Source: Endotrypanum monterogeii
Taxonomy: Eukaryota > Euglenozoa > Kinetoplastea > Trypanosomatida > Trypanosomatidae
Length of the DNA: 64,000 bases
NCBI GenBank assembly: GCA_000333855.2
Contig: CM007344.1
Span: forward strand, 160,331-224,330
Direction: 5' to 3'
Made by a program: the position numbers and the translations under genes. Positions 47,645 to 57,700 of this stretch are shown piece by piece; within the stretch, counting starts at the first letter, position 1; each line of letters opens with the position of its first letter. The notes beneath the pieces were generated by a model. The model searched no databases, had not been told where the DNA came from, and saw only the letters and a program-made list of their open reading frames with translations.

Positions 47645-50181
47645 ATGGCAACGTCGCAATGCTTTACCGGACTCTCCTGTGATGATGTCGTTCACCTCTC
47701 CTACACCGCCTTCACCTCGCGTGCTGACTACGCGAATGCCCACGTCCTCCCAACGAGTCTCATTGCAGAATAGGCGCCGACTTATGTGACATCGCCGCCA
47801 ACGGCTAGGCTGGTTTCCCCGTGGCTGCTCGTCGCGCCGTTGGCCGTCGAGAAAGATCGATCCTCTCCTCCCTCTCCGGAAAAAAAAACGGTAGCAGGTA
47901 CCCCACGCGGCCCTACTGCGTTGGAGATGGTGCCCCTCGCATGGTGGTGTCCGTCCTCCGGTGCACTTGAGGTTGAACAACTCTATTGGCGCCGATCCCA
48001 GCGCGTCAAAGCACCAACCACGAGTAACGCTGTTGCCGCCACTGATGTCCGTTCTGCTTCGTTGCGATCCGTACAACCGCATTTGCTCTCTCCGCTCCAG
48101 CGCGCACTGTCATCGCTGTTTCCTGTGTCCTTGATATGGCGGCCACGGCAGCAATGCATTATTTGAAAGAGCGATAGAGGGCGATACACGTGTATCTGGT
48201 TTAATACAGACGCATCGCTCGTTCCTTCCTTCAATCTCTGCTGCCTTGCTCAGCAGCACGCAGCCTGTAAGCGCGCTAGACATCCGTATCACATCCGGTA
48301 TGCAATACTACGCTGTGTGTGCGTGCTGTCAGTGGCACATCTATCGAGCATTCCCTACCATGGAGGGACTTCTTATATATTTGGATGCGATAATGGGAAA
48401 CGAAAAGGCAGAGGTACTGCGAGATTGTCGGGCAGCGCAGCGAAGTACGAGAATCGCGAACTCAGCAGCAATATAAGCTCGTGGTACAAACAACCGCCAA
48501 CCACAATTTCTCAGACCACGTGGGACCTGTTTTGCAACTTGCGCATGAACAACCGGAGTGCCCATGCCCCCCCCCCAGCCGCTCCTCTCAGCAACAGGAT
48601 ATTGGTGAACGCCGCTACGAGCCTTTACCGCGCCCTCGCTCTGGGGGAACTGGGGAAACCAAGAGCGGGTGCGCAGGGAAACTACCAGCGCAGTTTCAGA
48701 CCCCCACGCCTCGATCGAAGCGACTCCGCAGGTGATGCGGGTGGAAGACTTGGCTCATGCAGCAGCCAAACAGCGACGGATGCAGGGGAATCCGACATTA
48801 TGTCGCTCAGTGACTCGCCAGCTGCACATTGCCTCACTAACCTCCTCCGGGCCACTTCCACTCGCTGCAGCAAAGACCACGGTGTGAACTTGACCGCTCT
48901 GACGCAGTTGTCTTACCTGGGACTACCGACGGAAATCGTAGACACGCGACATCAAACCATACCAACCTGGATGCAGCGCTACCAGCCAGCCGTAGCGTCG
49001 TCAGCGTCACCTTCTGTCCCTCCCTCCCTCCCTCCCCCCCCCCCGCCCACACACACACACACACACACACACATGCAGCAAGCACTGCCCACCGTGACTC
49101 CCCTTCGGTCTACCGCGGTTGCCTCTGCTTCAGCGACGGCACCCCTATTGACCTCATCATCACGTCTGCCTGCTACATCTCCAGAGCAAGTCTACACCGA
49201 ATCAGTGTCATTTGGAACAGACCCAGGTGGTGCTGCAGCGAACGGGACGGCACCCGTGACAGTGATGGCACCACCAACAGTCCCCAGTAGCATCTCGGCT
49301 CCTCTGCATACGCCAACACCCGACTGCCTCCACTCTGTACTGTTATGCGAGAGAGACTGACCGCTCGGTCTTCCAGCGTATTTCGTCCCTCTCGGAGTCG
49401 CAGAGAACCTCTTCGTGTGCGTGTGAGTTGTCACTTCCATCCAACTCGGCGATGTGGAACGAATCCCCGGCAAGGCAACTGTGCCCATGCACACGTCGTC
49501 GTCGTCTCGACCGATGCTCTCTGTCGGACCGAGAAGTGCAGCAAGTGCGCCAGTATTGGGATGATCAGTACACAGCGCAGCTCGAGCGACACTAGAGTAA
49601 GAACTGAAGAAATCTGGAAGAACACAACAGCGCAAATGCCATCGCTGCGGGGAGGAAGCGACGAAAAAAAAAAAAAAGGTGCCGACATAGACGGAGAGGA
49701 CGAAGGGTGCGACAATGAGGACGAGGACGTCGAGTTCGCCAAGGACAGTGTCTCAGTAAGCTCGATGCGTTCGGCGGCGGCGGCGCAACGCCAACCGTTA
49801 CGAGACCGAATCAGGAAAACATCTTCCCTGGCAACGCCACCGCCGCTCCCTATCTTTTGGAATAGCACCGAATTTTGTGCAATCTCTTGCCTGCCCTTAC
49901 TCGAGTATATGCAAGGGGGTGACAACAGCGGCAACCCACCCCTGGCGGAGTGGCAGTTTTGTTTGGTGAACCAGAATATGGCTCACGACGTCTCTGTAAC
50001 ACGACTCGAGGTGGTGCAAACTGTGACAGAGTCACAGTCCACGGTTGGACCCCAACACGTGCATCCCTTTCCCCCACCCCCATCTAAAAGTGCGGTGTGT
50101 GTGACAGCAAGACTTTCTTCGCCATTCATTCCTGCTATAAAGACTCCCTTGGCGCTGACCCCTCTCGGTGCTCACCAGTAG
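47645..50181 (+). pseudogene. Decayed protein gene (premature stops and frame change)
   Basis: From the ATG at 47645 one frame stays open to 49358 with only two in-frame stops, TAG at 47771-47773 and TGA at 48164-48166. That is about 570 codons with two interruptions, far fewer than expected by chance. Another frame, open from 49291 with an ATG at 49345, overlaps its end and continues to 50181, so a single frameshift near 49291-49358 would join them. Shorter coding-like pieces in other frames near 48500-48890 suggest extra shifts. The second part has a Lys run from an A13 homopolymer (about 49666-49678), then an acidic stretch (DGEDEGCDNEDEDVEF). A (CA)13 tract at 49048-49073 lies inside. I recognise no domain. 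The spacer between LC1 and SNF2 is over 5 kb, several times the usual distance here, which fits a lost gene. Alternatives are sequencing errors in an intact gene, or separate short genes at 48317-49360 and 49345-50181. Confidence 0.42.
49048..49073. repeat. (CA)13 microsatellite inside the decayed gene
   Basis: Direct observation; it would encode a Thr-His repeat if translated and is preceded by C/T-rich sequence. Confidence 0.95.
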
Positions 50182-50446
50182 AGCGCGCCACCCCGCCTCC
50201 TCAACCGTAATGTCACGCGCCGCTGACACAAATGCACTAAAGAGGGACGCCCCCCTCACCACCGCCACCGGTGTCACTCAACGCGTGCTGATGAAATCCA
50301 GGCACGTGTGTGCGCCGTTATTGTGCTAGGCTCTCCGAAATCCTGTCGTCGAGCCAAGGGCATCTGACTATGGCTGACAGCGCAGCACACACTCGGTGTG
50401 CCGACCCGCGCATGTCGTAGGCAAAAGCCATTGATTGCGAGTGACG

Positions 50447-50448
<2 letters not shown>

Positions 50449-50478
<30 letters not shown>
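50449..50478. repeat. (CA)15 microsatellite
   Basis: Direct observation in the spacer after the decayed gene. Confidence 0.95.
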
Positions 50479-50480
<2 letters not shown>

Positions 50481-50602
50481 TATGAGACCAAGAAAAGGTG
50501 GAGAGGGGAATCAGGGGGGGATTGATCATCAGCTCCCTGTGCAAGAGATGACGTATGTCTATTTTCTCTCCGCTTTTTTTGGTTTTAATTTTTTTTCCCG
50601 GC

Positions 50603-50823
50603 AGAACGACGCGGTGATGTCGCGGGGCGCTCGACTCGCCTCATTTATATACATATATATATATTTTTATTGATTTGTTTTATTTTTTTTATTTGTTCGT
50701 TTACGATTTGGGAATTGGGAATCAGATCTCTTTTCGATGGAGCAGCACTTCTTCTTTGTTCTCCCCCTCCCCCCTCCCTCATGCCCTCCCCCTCTCCCCT
50801 CGCGTTCCCTTTGTTCATATAAT
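50603..50823 (+). repeat. Left copy of a near-identical duplication
   Basis: This 221-base segment (starting AGAACGACGC and ending CATATAAT) recurs at 50844-51070. Differences are almost only indels in homopolymer or AT-rich runs. It abuts the run of N. Confidence 0.9.
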
Positions 50824-50843
50824 NNNNNNNNNNNNNNNNNNNN
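50824..50843. other. Assembly gap (20 N)
   Basis: Exactly 20 undetermined bases, a typical placeholder length for a join of unknown size. Confidence 0.99.
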
Positions 50844-51070
50844 AGAACGACGCGGTGATGTCGCGGGCGCTCGACTCGCCTCATTTATATACATATATAT
50901 TATATTTTTATTTGTATTTTGTTTATTTTTTTTATTTGTTTCGTTTACGATTTGGGAATTGGGAATCAGATCTCTTTTCGATGGAGCAGCACTTCTTCTT
51001 TGTTCTCCCCCTCCCCCCTCCCCTCCATGCCCTCCCCCCTCTCCCCTCGCGTTCCCTTTGTTCATATAAT
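50844..51070 (+). repeat. Right copy of the near-identical duplication
   Basis: This 227-base segment begins immediately after the N run and repeats 50603-50823, including the same beginning and end. Confidence 0.9.
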
Positions 51071-51506
51071 CACTGATTGTTTTGCAGGCGGTAGGACCTA
51101 CACTCCACTGCCGTCATCCATCCACTCACCCTCCCCCCCCCTTTATCAGCCTGCCCGGTACCCCCATCCGGTGAGTCAGTAGACGGAGGGAATAGGCGAG
51201 TTAGAAGAAGACTAGGGGGGAAAGGGAGGCAACTCCGCTCTTTATGGGTGTCGCATACTGCCTTGGCGTGTAGCTTGTCCCGATAATACAACGCCCCCCT
51301 CCTCCTCGGTATCCCAATGGTACTCACTGATATTACTAATGACTTCGATGCAGCCTGATCCTCCTCTTGCCCCCCCCTCCCCACCCATCTCACCTCACTG
51401 CACACACGCACAGTAGGGACGTAGTTACCCACCCCTTACACGCACACACACACCATTGATAGCCGTAATAATTTCGAAGACTGACGTGCGCACATCCAGT
51501 CATCTA

Positions 51507-54500
51507 ATGGCCGATGGTAGCGAAGAGGTATTTTTTATCGCCTCCTCGTCCTCGAATAGTGATGTGGAAGATGCTCAGCGAAGTCCACGCATGGCGTACG
51601 ATACACGTCCGTCTTCTGCTCTCGCAAGCGCTCCCCAGGGAATGCCCCTGACTTCGACCAGTGCGTATGGCGAACATCAACAACGTCTGTACAACGCATC
51701 CGCCATCCCATCAACGATGGAAGACGTACTCTTCGGGCTCCCGCCACCGAAACGGCGCCTGGGACCGCCATTCGAGGTGCACCCGGCGCAGCGCCACCGT
51801 CCTGCTTCGCTCACCAGTAATTCGAATAAAGGGACCGATCTAAAGATAGGGAATACACCTCATGAATCTCCGCAAGACACAGTCAACGCGCAGCTTGATG
51901 CCCCTTGGGCACAGTCTAATTTGCATCGAGAGCACATCGAAGCGGCCCTCCACGCAGGCGGCTCCCCGTGGACAATGCCAGAGAAGAGGTGGATGCCGCC
52001 CCCGCGCTCACTAGCTGAGCTGCGCGCCATGACCACCTCGGATGTGCGAGAGAGACTAGAGAGGTTCTTTTCCCGTAAAGACGCTGACGCAAAGCGCTTC
52101 AAGTCCGTCGAAGCATGCGTGCTGTTCGCCCCAGCCGCTGCCCAACACAGCCCTGGCGCAAAGACGTCGGCGGCCGGAGCCGCAACGGGCGTACCTCCTC
52201 AAGAAGAACAAACTCACACTCTACGGGCTACGAAGGAGGAAGTACTAGCGCGTGACCGATGCAGACGACTCGTGAACGTAAACAACTGGGACGCCGCACC
52301 CGGCGGTTATGACAAGTGGGATGTATTGCTGCCCTCGGTTCTCCTGGACGACTGTAACGTGTCCCTCACCGCGGCTGATGCAGGAAAAGGTGTACCCGCG
52401 TTGGCGGCGTCGTCGGAACCGCAAGGTGCGTCCTCCTCCGAGGCTGCCTTGCACGCCCGCCGCTCTCTGCGTCCACATCAAATCGAAGGTATTCGATTTC
52501 TCTGGAGTGTGCTTGCGGAAGGGCCGGTGGGACAGGTGCCGGCGGTGGGGTGCATCCTCGCACACACAATGGGGCTAGGAAAGACAGCACAAGTTATTGT
52601 ATTCCTGCATCTCTTTATGGCAGCGTTTCCGCGGTCTCTGGAACGGAGCGAGGTGTCATCCTCGTTGCCGCAGCAGCGTCCTGCACGCGTGCTAATCGTG
52701 ACCCCGAAGTCGACCCAGTCAGGCTGGAAGCGAGAGTTTCGCACCTGGTCCCTTGGCTTTCCTGGCGATTACCGTCTCTCCCCAATCTTCTTCGGCGAAG
52801 GTTTGCCTGCACGTCAGCGGATTGATATTTTTCATGCGTGGCGCCGTGACGGTGGTGTGCTGGTGATTGGCTACGAAGCTCTTGTTCGTCTCATGCGCCT
52901 TGTAGAGGACGACAACATGCTGAGGTCTTACTCGCGCGCCGGCAACGGTGACACTGGTTCGAACAGAAACGCTGGGAGGAGCGACACCGCCAAGTCCACA
53001 GCGACGACCTCGCTGCTCCAGCGACGCGATGACGAAGGCGGTATAGCCTTTGGTGGCGACGCAGACCCCTTCACCGAGCTTGTCGTGTGCGACGAGGCAC
53101 ATCGCCTCAAGTCTGTGAACCTCAGCATCGTCGTGGCGCTCCGCGGCCTCCACCCGCTGCGCCGCCTTCTCCTCACCGGCACACCGCTGCAGAATCACCT
53201 GCACGAGTACTGGGCCATGCTCGACTTTTGCGCCCATAAATACTTCAGTCGCAAGCGCTTTCGAGAGTATTTCATTCAACCCATCGAGGCCTCGGCGAAC
53301 ACGCGCGCTTCGGAGAAAGAGGTGGATCTGGCCCGGAAGAAGACCTTCACCTTGATAAATGAAGTGCGCCACATTGTGCAGCGTGTCGACAGCACCCCGC
53401 TGCGCGTAGAGCTGCCACCGCTTCAGGAATACATCGTTGTGGTACCCCCCTCACCGTTGCAGAGAGAGATGTACCGTCGCTTTATCCAAATTGTCCAGCA
53501 CGGCGGCAGTCAAACGTTGCAGTTCCTGCCAGCCGTGTCCTACTCCGGCAAGATCGCGGCACACCCTCAGCTGCTGTTCCAGATGCGTGACAGGCTCCGC
53601 GAAGGGAATGGCACACACGCGGCATCACCGACACGGAGCGTAGCTGCCCGCAGCCGTGCTGCTCCGCGCTATACACAAGACCACCACTTGGGAGACGACT
53701 TACGCCAACCACAGCTGCGGCGTCAGCGCCAGGAGTTGTTGTTGACAACGGACAGCACTGCCGCACACGACGTGGGCAATAACCCTGAGAGCACTCGCGC
53801 CGACCGACAAGGAAAAGAAGCTGTTGTCATAGACTCTGACGCGGACTCGACCTCCTCCTTGAGCGGTGACGGTGAAGAGGGCGACGAGCGTGTGTTCGCT
53901 CGAGCAGCGCACCAGTCTTTCTCCAGCACCTACCGCAGCACCTCACTGACGTACGAGGAGCTTTGTGCGCCGCCCTCAATCAACTACACACCGCTCCTGG
54001 AAGACGGCGTGAAGCTGCTGGTCGCCATGAAGCTGGTTGCAGCTGCTGTAGATCGGGATGAGAAGGTTCTCCTGTTCAGCCTCTCAACTCAGCTTCTCAC
54101 GCTCACGGAGCACATGATCGCAAAGGTGAACATCGAGTGGCGCAGACCAGCTGCTACGTCGCAGCCGCGGCAATATCCCAGGCTGCCTCGTCCGATCCGT
54201 TATTGCCGCCTAGACGGCAGCCATAGCGCAGCGCAGCGGGCGGCAATGCTGGATGACTTTGACCGGCCCGATGGTCCAGATCTCTTTCTGTTAAGCATGA
54301 AGGCCGGAGGTGTCGGTGTGACAATCACGGCCGCCACGCGCGTCATCCTTCTCGACACAAGTTTTAACCCAGCAGATGACCAACAAGCGATTGGCCGCGC
54401 GTATCGATACGGGCAGACACGCCCTGTGTATGTGTATCGTCTCATGTGTTACCCGATGCTGGAGTATAGCATCTTTGTGCAGAAGTTGGCGAAGGAGTGG

Positions 54501-55442
54501 CTGTTTAAGACTGTCATCGAGGAGTCCTCCGTCAAGCGCGATGGACTCTCCGGCATGCACCTCCGTGAACTCTTTTCCCTCCTCACAAAATCTGCACAGC
54601 TCCTCAGCAAGCCGCTATCTGCAACTCGCGCCCAGGTGATGTCAACGCAAGAGGCATTGAAGCAGGACCCGATGCTCAGTGTTGTGCAGGTGGACATGCT
54701 CTACGCGCAACAGTACGGGGTGTTTCTGGAACACGACTTGGACGATCAGTACGGTGAGGCCGAAGAAGCCTTTTATCATGACTACTGTCGCAGTCGACTG
54801 TTCGACACCGCCGATGACGAGGATGCCGAGAGCCGGCGGGCGACGGGGCTGCAACAGCAACAGCAACAGCGGATGGACGAGGCAGCCCAGCTGCAAGTAC
54901 AGTCAAAGTCGCTTACAAGTATGATAGATGATATTATTCGGTCAAGAGCTGGAACAGATCCAAATTTGGCCCGCCTTCTCACTGTCATGGGTCTCCACGT
55001 GGACCCTATCACCGGCCGCGTACAATCGAGGGTGAACGGTGCGAGCTCAAAGAACTCCAGCCTTGGCGATGATCACCGGCAGCACATTCCCTCTCCCTCC
55101 CGGTTGGGGGACAACGGTGACCGCTTCGCCCCATCGCCAGTGCAGCTCGTCGGTGGCTCAGATGCCCACCTGGTGAGGGAAGCAATGAGCCGCAACGGAA
55201 ACGCCCACGCGACATACATGACGCCACAGGCGGCAACGCTGCTACTTGATTCTGATCAGGACTCGGTCGATAACCTCGAGATGAAGCACGCGAAGAGAGA
55301 CCAACCCCCACGCGTTGTCGACTCCGTCACATCAAACGCCGACAGCATATCTCGCACATTTGCGCGCCAACCATACGCTCGCTACCACCCCGGCAGCTCC
55401 CCTGCGCACGCTGTCGACGTCGACGATGATGGATCGCAGTAA
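51507..55442 (+). CDS. SNF2-family ATPase, ATRX/ARIP4 (RAD54-like) type
   Basis: The product has 1311 residues. The helicase core starts with LRPHQIEGIRFLW, then motif I GCILAHTMGLGKT (MGLGKT at 355-360), whose GCILAH-MGLGKT form is typical of the ATRX/ARIP4 branch. Motif Ia is VLIVTPKSTQSGWKREF, motif II is VVCDEAHRLK with DEAH at 529-532, and motif III is LLLTGTPLQNHLHEYW. The second lobe shows YCRLDGSHSAAQR, LLSMKAGGVGVTITAATRVILLD and motif VI QAIGRAYRYGQ (about 960-970). A Ser/Asp/Glu-rich linker of about 150 residues separates the lobes. No ADD, PHD or bromo domain is visible; N- and C-termini are disordered and Ser-rich. By family it moves or remodels nucleosomes or protein-DNA complexes in the nucleus. 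ATG 51507 gives MADGSEEVFF; 17 upstream codons start with TTG. Confidence 0.92.
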   Translation: MADGSEEVFFIASSSSNSDVEDAQRSPRMAYDTRPSSALASAPQGMPLTSTSAYGEHQQRLYNASAIPSTMEDVLFGLPPPKRRLGPPFEVHPAQRHRPASLTSNSNKGTDLKIGNTPHESPQDTVNAQLDAPWAQSNLHREHIEAALHAGGSPWTMPEKRWMPPPRSLAELRAMTTSDVRERLERFFSRKDADAKRFKSVEACVLFAPAAAQHSPGAKTSAAGAATGVPPQEEQTHTLRATKEEVLARDRCRRLVNVNNWDAAPGGYDKWDVLLPSVLLDDCNVSLTAADAGKGVPALAASSEPQGASSSEAALHARRSLRPHQIEGIRFLWSVLAEGPVGQVPAVGCILAHTMGLGKTAQVIVFLHLFMAAFPRSLERSEVSSSLPQQRPARVLIVTPKSTQSGWKREFRTWSLGFPGDYRLSPIFFGEGLPARQRIDIFHAWRRDGGVLVIGYEALVRLMRLVEDDNMLRSYSRAGNGDTGSNRNAGRSDTAKSTATTSLLQRRDDEGGIAFGGDADPFTELVVCDEAHRLKSVNLSIVVALRGLHPLRRLLLTGTPLQNHLHEYWAMLDFCAHKYFSRKRFREYFIQPIEASANTRASEKEVDLARKKTFTLINEVRHIVQRVDSTPLRVELPPLQEYIVVVPPSPLQREMYRRFIQIVQHGGSQTLQFLPAVSYSGKIAAHPQLLFQMRDRLREGNGTHAASPTRSVAARSRAAPRYTQDHHLGDDLRQPQLRRQRQELLLTTDSTAAHDVGNNPESTRADRQGKEAVVIDSDADSTSSLSGDGEEGDERVFARAAHQSFSSTYRSTSLTYEELCAPPSINYTPLLEDGVKLLVAMKLVAAAVDRDEKVLLFSLSTQLLTLTEHMIAKVNIEWRRPAATSQPRQYPRLPRPIRYCRLDGSHSAAQRAAMLDDFDRPDGPDLFLLSMKAGGVGVTITAATRVILLDTSFNPADDQQAIGRAYRYGQTRPVYVYRLMCYPMLEYSIFVQKLAKEWLFKTVIEESSVKRDGLSGMHLRELFSLLTKSAQLLSKPLSATRAQVMSTQEALKQDPMLSVVQVDMLYAQQYGVFLEHDLDDQYGEAEEAFYHDYCRSRLFDTADDEDAESRRATGLQQQQQQRMDEAAQLQVQSKSLTSMIDDIIRSRAGTDPNLARLLTVMGLHVDPITGRVQSRVNGASSKNSSLGDDHRQHIPSPSRLGDNGDRFAPSPVQLVGGSDAHLVREAMSRNGNAHATYMTPQAATLLLDSDQDSVDNLEMKHAKRDQPPRVVDSVTSNADSISRTFARQPYARYHPGSSPAHAVDVDDDGSQ

Positions 55443-55861
55443 CAGTATGAAAAGAAAAACAAAAAAAAGCTGTGGGAGAGGTGGTGGTGGTGGTGACAAG
55501 GAGCACGTGCCCCCATGCGCGTCTCTGGTGTCGCCTTCCATGACAAAAAGACACAGCCCCTCGCTCTTTTCCAATATACCACTCAGCGCAAGTGTGATGA
55601 TGCAGAAGGAGAGGGGGGAGGGGGGGGGCAGGAAGGCCACGTGTCGCACGATTGGGAGGAAAAAATGGGGGCTATCTCGAGTTTAAAAACTTGAGAATAG
55701 GTGCCCTGCGACCATCGCTTCTGTTAATGCCACCCCACCCCTCCCTCTCTAAGAAAAATAAAGTACAAATACACAGACCGTCCTTTTCGCTCACAAATAT
55801 ATATATATATATATATATATTATGCATGGCGTATCCTTCCTAGACTTCCCTTCCTTCTCAA

Positions 55862-55908
55862 CTGTTTTTTTTCCCCACTCTTTGTTTCTCTTTTTTTTTT
55901 TCTTTGAG
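55862..55908 (+). promoter_or_regulatory. Candidate spliced-leader acceptor
   Basis: Two oligo-T runs within a pyrimidine tract of about 43 bases are followed by AG at 55907-55908, 250 bases before the ATG at 56158. Confidence 0.45.
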
Positions 55909-55942
55909 GATTGGGGAGGGCGGGCTTCAAGAGTACCGGTCT

Positions 55943-55966
55943 TTGTGTGTGTGTGTGTGTGTGTGT
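55943..55966. repeat. (GT)12 microsatellite
   Basis: Direct observation between the SNF2 and ASCC1-like genes. Confidence 0.95.
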
Positions 55967-56157
55967 ACTATCCAAACTGTGAGCACAGAGCACTCCTCCA
56001 CATCGTCTTCGGTTCTGTACACGCTGACGCCACTACGCCATATAAATCTTTTTTAAATAAAAAAAAACGTATTTCCCTCGACCACGCGCACATCACCCCA
56101 ATAACAGCACAAGAGGAAGGAAGGGGTCAACAGAGCTCTTATGTGTGATTGCACGGC

Positions 56158-57654
56158 ATGGCGCACGTTATGACACCGTTTTGGTCGGCTCAGACGATGG
56201 TGAAGGAAGGTGAAGCAGTCGTACAGGAAGGGAAAAAAAGGGACGCTGAAACAAACGAAAATCCCTCACAAGTGTCTGGCGAATCTCGCGGTCCGAAAGA
56301 GCACCGCATCGCCCTCACACGGCCGCACAGATACGGATGGAAGTGTGTCGCTTGTGGCGAACGTAGCACCGACATACGACACGTGTGCCAAGTCTGCCTC
56401 TCCCCAGAGCCCGGGTATTGCAATAACGTCGCAACTACCAGCTCTTCTCGTGATAGCAGCAGTGCCGCAAAGTCAAAAAAAAAAACAGTAGAAGGACTGC
56501 TCGTGCTGCGTCCGGGCAACAGCGAAGATGTCGGTGTTCGTGTGCTACAGACCTCTCTCACAAAGCGAGCATACCGCGTCTTCACGGAGTCGCACACTCT
56601 GGCTGGGCGTACTTTTGCAGCTTCGCAACATCGAGCCACCGCCGCTGTTGCCTCGTCAAGCGTGGAAGCGGCTCTGGAGCAAGGTGATGGGGAAAGGGCA
56701 TTGAGCAACCGGCCCGAATGCGATGGCGGTGACACCGAAAATGAGACGAGGCCGACGGTGATGTCGACTCCAACGCCGAAACAGCAGCAGAACTCAGCGA
56801 GCGCGAAGAAGTTCAACGAAGGATTCACGCACTTTGTGTCGATTCCCTTGGGGAAGCTGCCCGCGGTGACAACGAATGCCGAACGCTTCTTGGAGGACCT
56901 ACGCACCTACATTACCGCCCGACACGCCGAGTCCGCTCAACAAGTGAACATGACTGCAACCGGAAGATCTACTGGCACCGAACCAAGCAGTGTCCCACTG
57001 GCCTCAAAGTCCACAGCTGCAGCTGAGCTCGTGACCAGCGCTGCCAAGCTTCACATGACCCTACTCTTGCTATCACTACCACGCCGCGAAGACGTCCAGT
57101 TCGCCAAGGAACTGCTGCGGGGTCCCTTCACCGCAGCCTGGGAAGCAACAAAGGCCAAGTGGGTCGCATCAGAAGACACAACGTACGCGCTGAGCGGAAA
57201 CACGTCCCTTCCCTTGAGGCACCGCCACCCTCTCGTACGGCTTGGGGGAGGACTTCGTGTTTTCTCAAAGAGCGGGAAAAACGAGGGGCAGAATCCAGAG
57301 AAGGCGAGCGTTGTGTACCTGGGCATCGACGACGCGGCCGGGCTTGCCACAGTGCAGCAGCTGCAACGTACCCTACATGAAAGCCTCGCCGAAATCATTG
57401 ACGACCCCGAAGAGGCAGACAAGTCGCGTCGGGTGCTGCACGCGACGATCATGAAGAAACAATGGGATAGATGCCCATCGGCACGTCGGCCATTCGATGC
57501 CCGGCCTATCATAGAAGCCTTTCCCAACGCTGTCATTGGTGCAGGCGAAGATGGCAGACAATTGTTTGAGATACCAGAGCTGGAGTTGTGCTCGATACAC
57601 GGTCAAGACCCGGAGAGCGGTGCATACCTTGTAGAAGCCGCAGTGAAAATCTAG
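56158..57654 (+). CDS. Zinc-finger 2H phosphoesterase, ASCC1/AKAP7-like
   Basis: The product has 498 residues. A RanBP2-type zinc finger lies near the N-terminus: W just before K, then C63-x2-C66-x10-C77-x2-C80, the classic W-x-C-x2-C-x10-C-x2-C spacing, though the central Asn is Ser. After a Ser/Thr-rich linker, residues about 222-498 form an AKAP7/ASCC1-type 2H domain. FTHFVSIPLG opens it, the first HxT motif is LHMT with H299 and T301, and the second is LHATIMKK with H428 and T430. ASCC1 belongs to the activating signal cointegrator complex that works with ASCC3 in alkylation repair and ribosome rescue. 2H enzymes cleave or bind 2',5'- or cyclic phosphodiesters. Human ASCC1 has a KH domain instead of this zinc finger. 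Start ATG 56158 gives MAHVM; the three codons before it start with TTG. Confidence 0.82.
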   Translation: MAHVMTPFWSAQTMVKEGEAVVQEGKKRDAETNENPSQVSGESRGPKEHRIALTRPHRYGWKCVACGERSTDIRHVCQVCLSPEPGYCNNVATTSSSRDSSSAAKSKKKTVEGLLVLRPGNSEDVGVRVLQTSLTKRAYRVFTESHTLAGRTFAASQHRATAAVASSSVEAALEQGDGERALSNRPECDGGDTENETRPTVMSTPTPKQQQNSASAKKFNEGFTHFVSIPLGKLPAVTTNAERFLEDLRTYITARHAESAQQVNMTATGRSTGTEPSSVPLASKSTAAAELVTSAAKLHMTLLLLSLPRREDVQFAKELLRGPFTAAWEATKAKWVASEDTTYALSGNTSLPLRHRHPLVRLGGGLRVFSKSGKNEGQNPEKASVVYLGIDDAAGLATVQQLQRTLHESLAEIIDDPEEADKSRRVLHATIMKKQWDRCPSARRPFDARPIIEAFPNAVIGAGEDGRQLFEIPELELCSIHGQDPESGAYLVEAAVKI

Positions 57655-57700
57655 CACCCTGTGGGAGATGAGGTGACCAATTAGTAAATACATTATTTAT

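Larger units (their letters stand above)
50182..51506 (+). other. Intergenic region with assembly gap
   Basis: No gene. It contains (CA)15 at 50449-50478, a near-duplicate pair of 0.22 kb segments separated by 20 N, and C/T-rich sequence from 51130 to 51450. The SNF2 frame is open from 51456 with a TTG, but the first ATG is at 51507. Confidence 0.6.
55443..56157 (+). other. Intergenic region
   Basis: No gene. It holds a (TA)n tract at 55797-55821, a long T/C tract ending in GAG at 55862-55908 (candidate spliced-leader acceptor), (GT)12 at 55943-55966 and an A-run near 56057. Confidence 0.55.

Noticed and set aside
47549..48082. 177-codon minus-strand open frame opposite the decayed gene
   Set aside because: All other genes are on the + strand and the + strand frame is longer and continues with few stops; the minus frame includes TA-repeat-derived residues.
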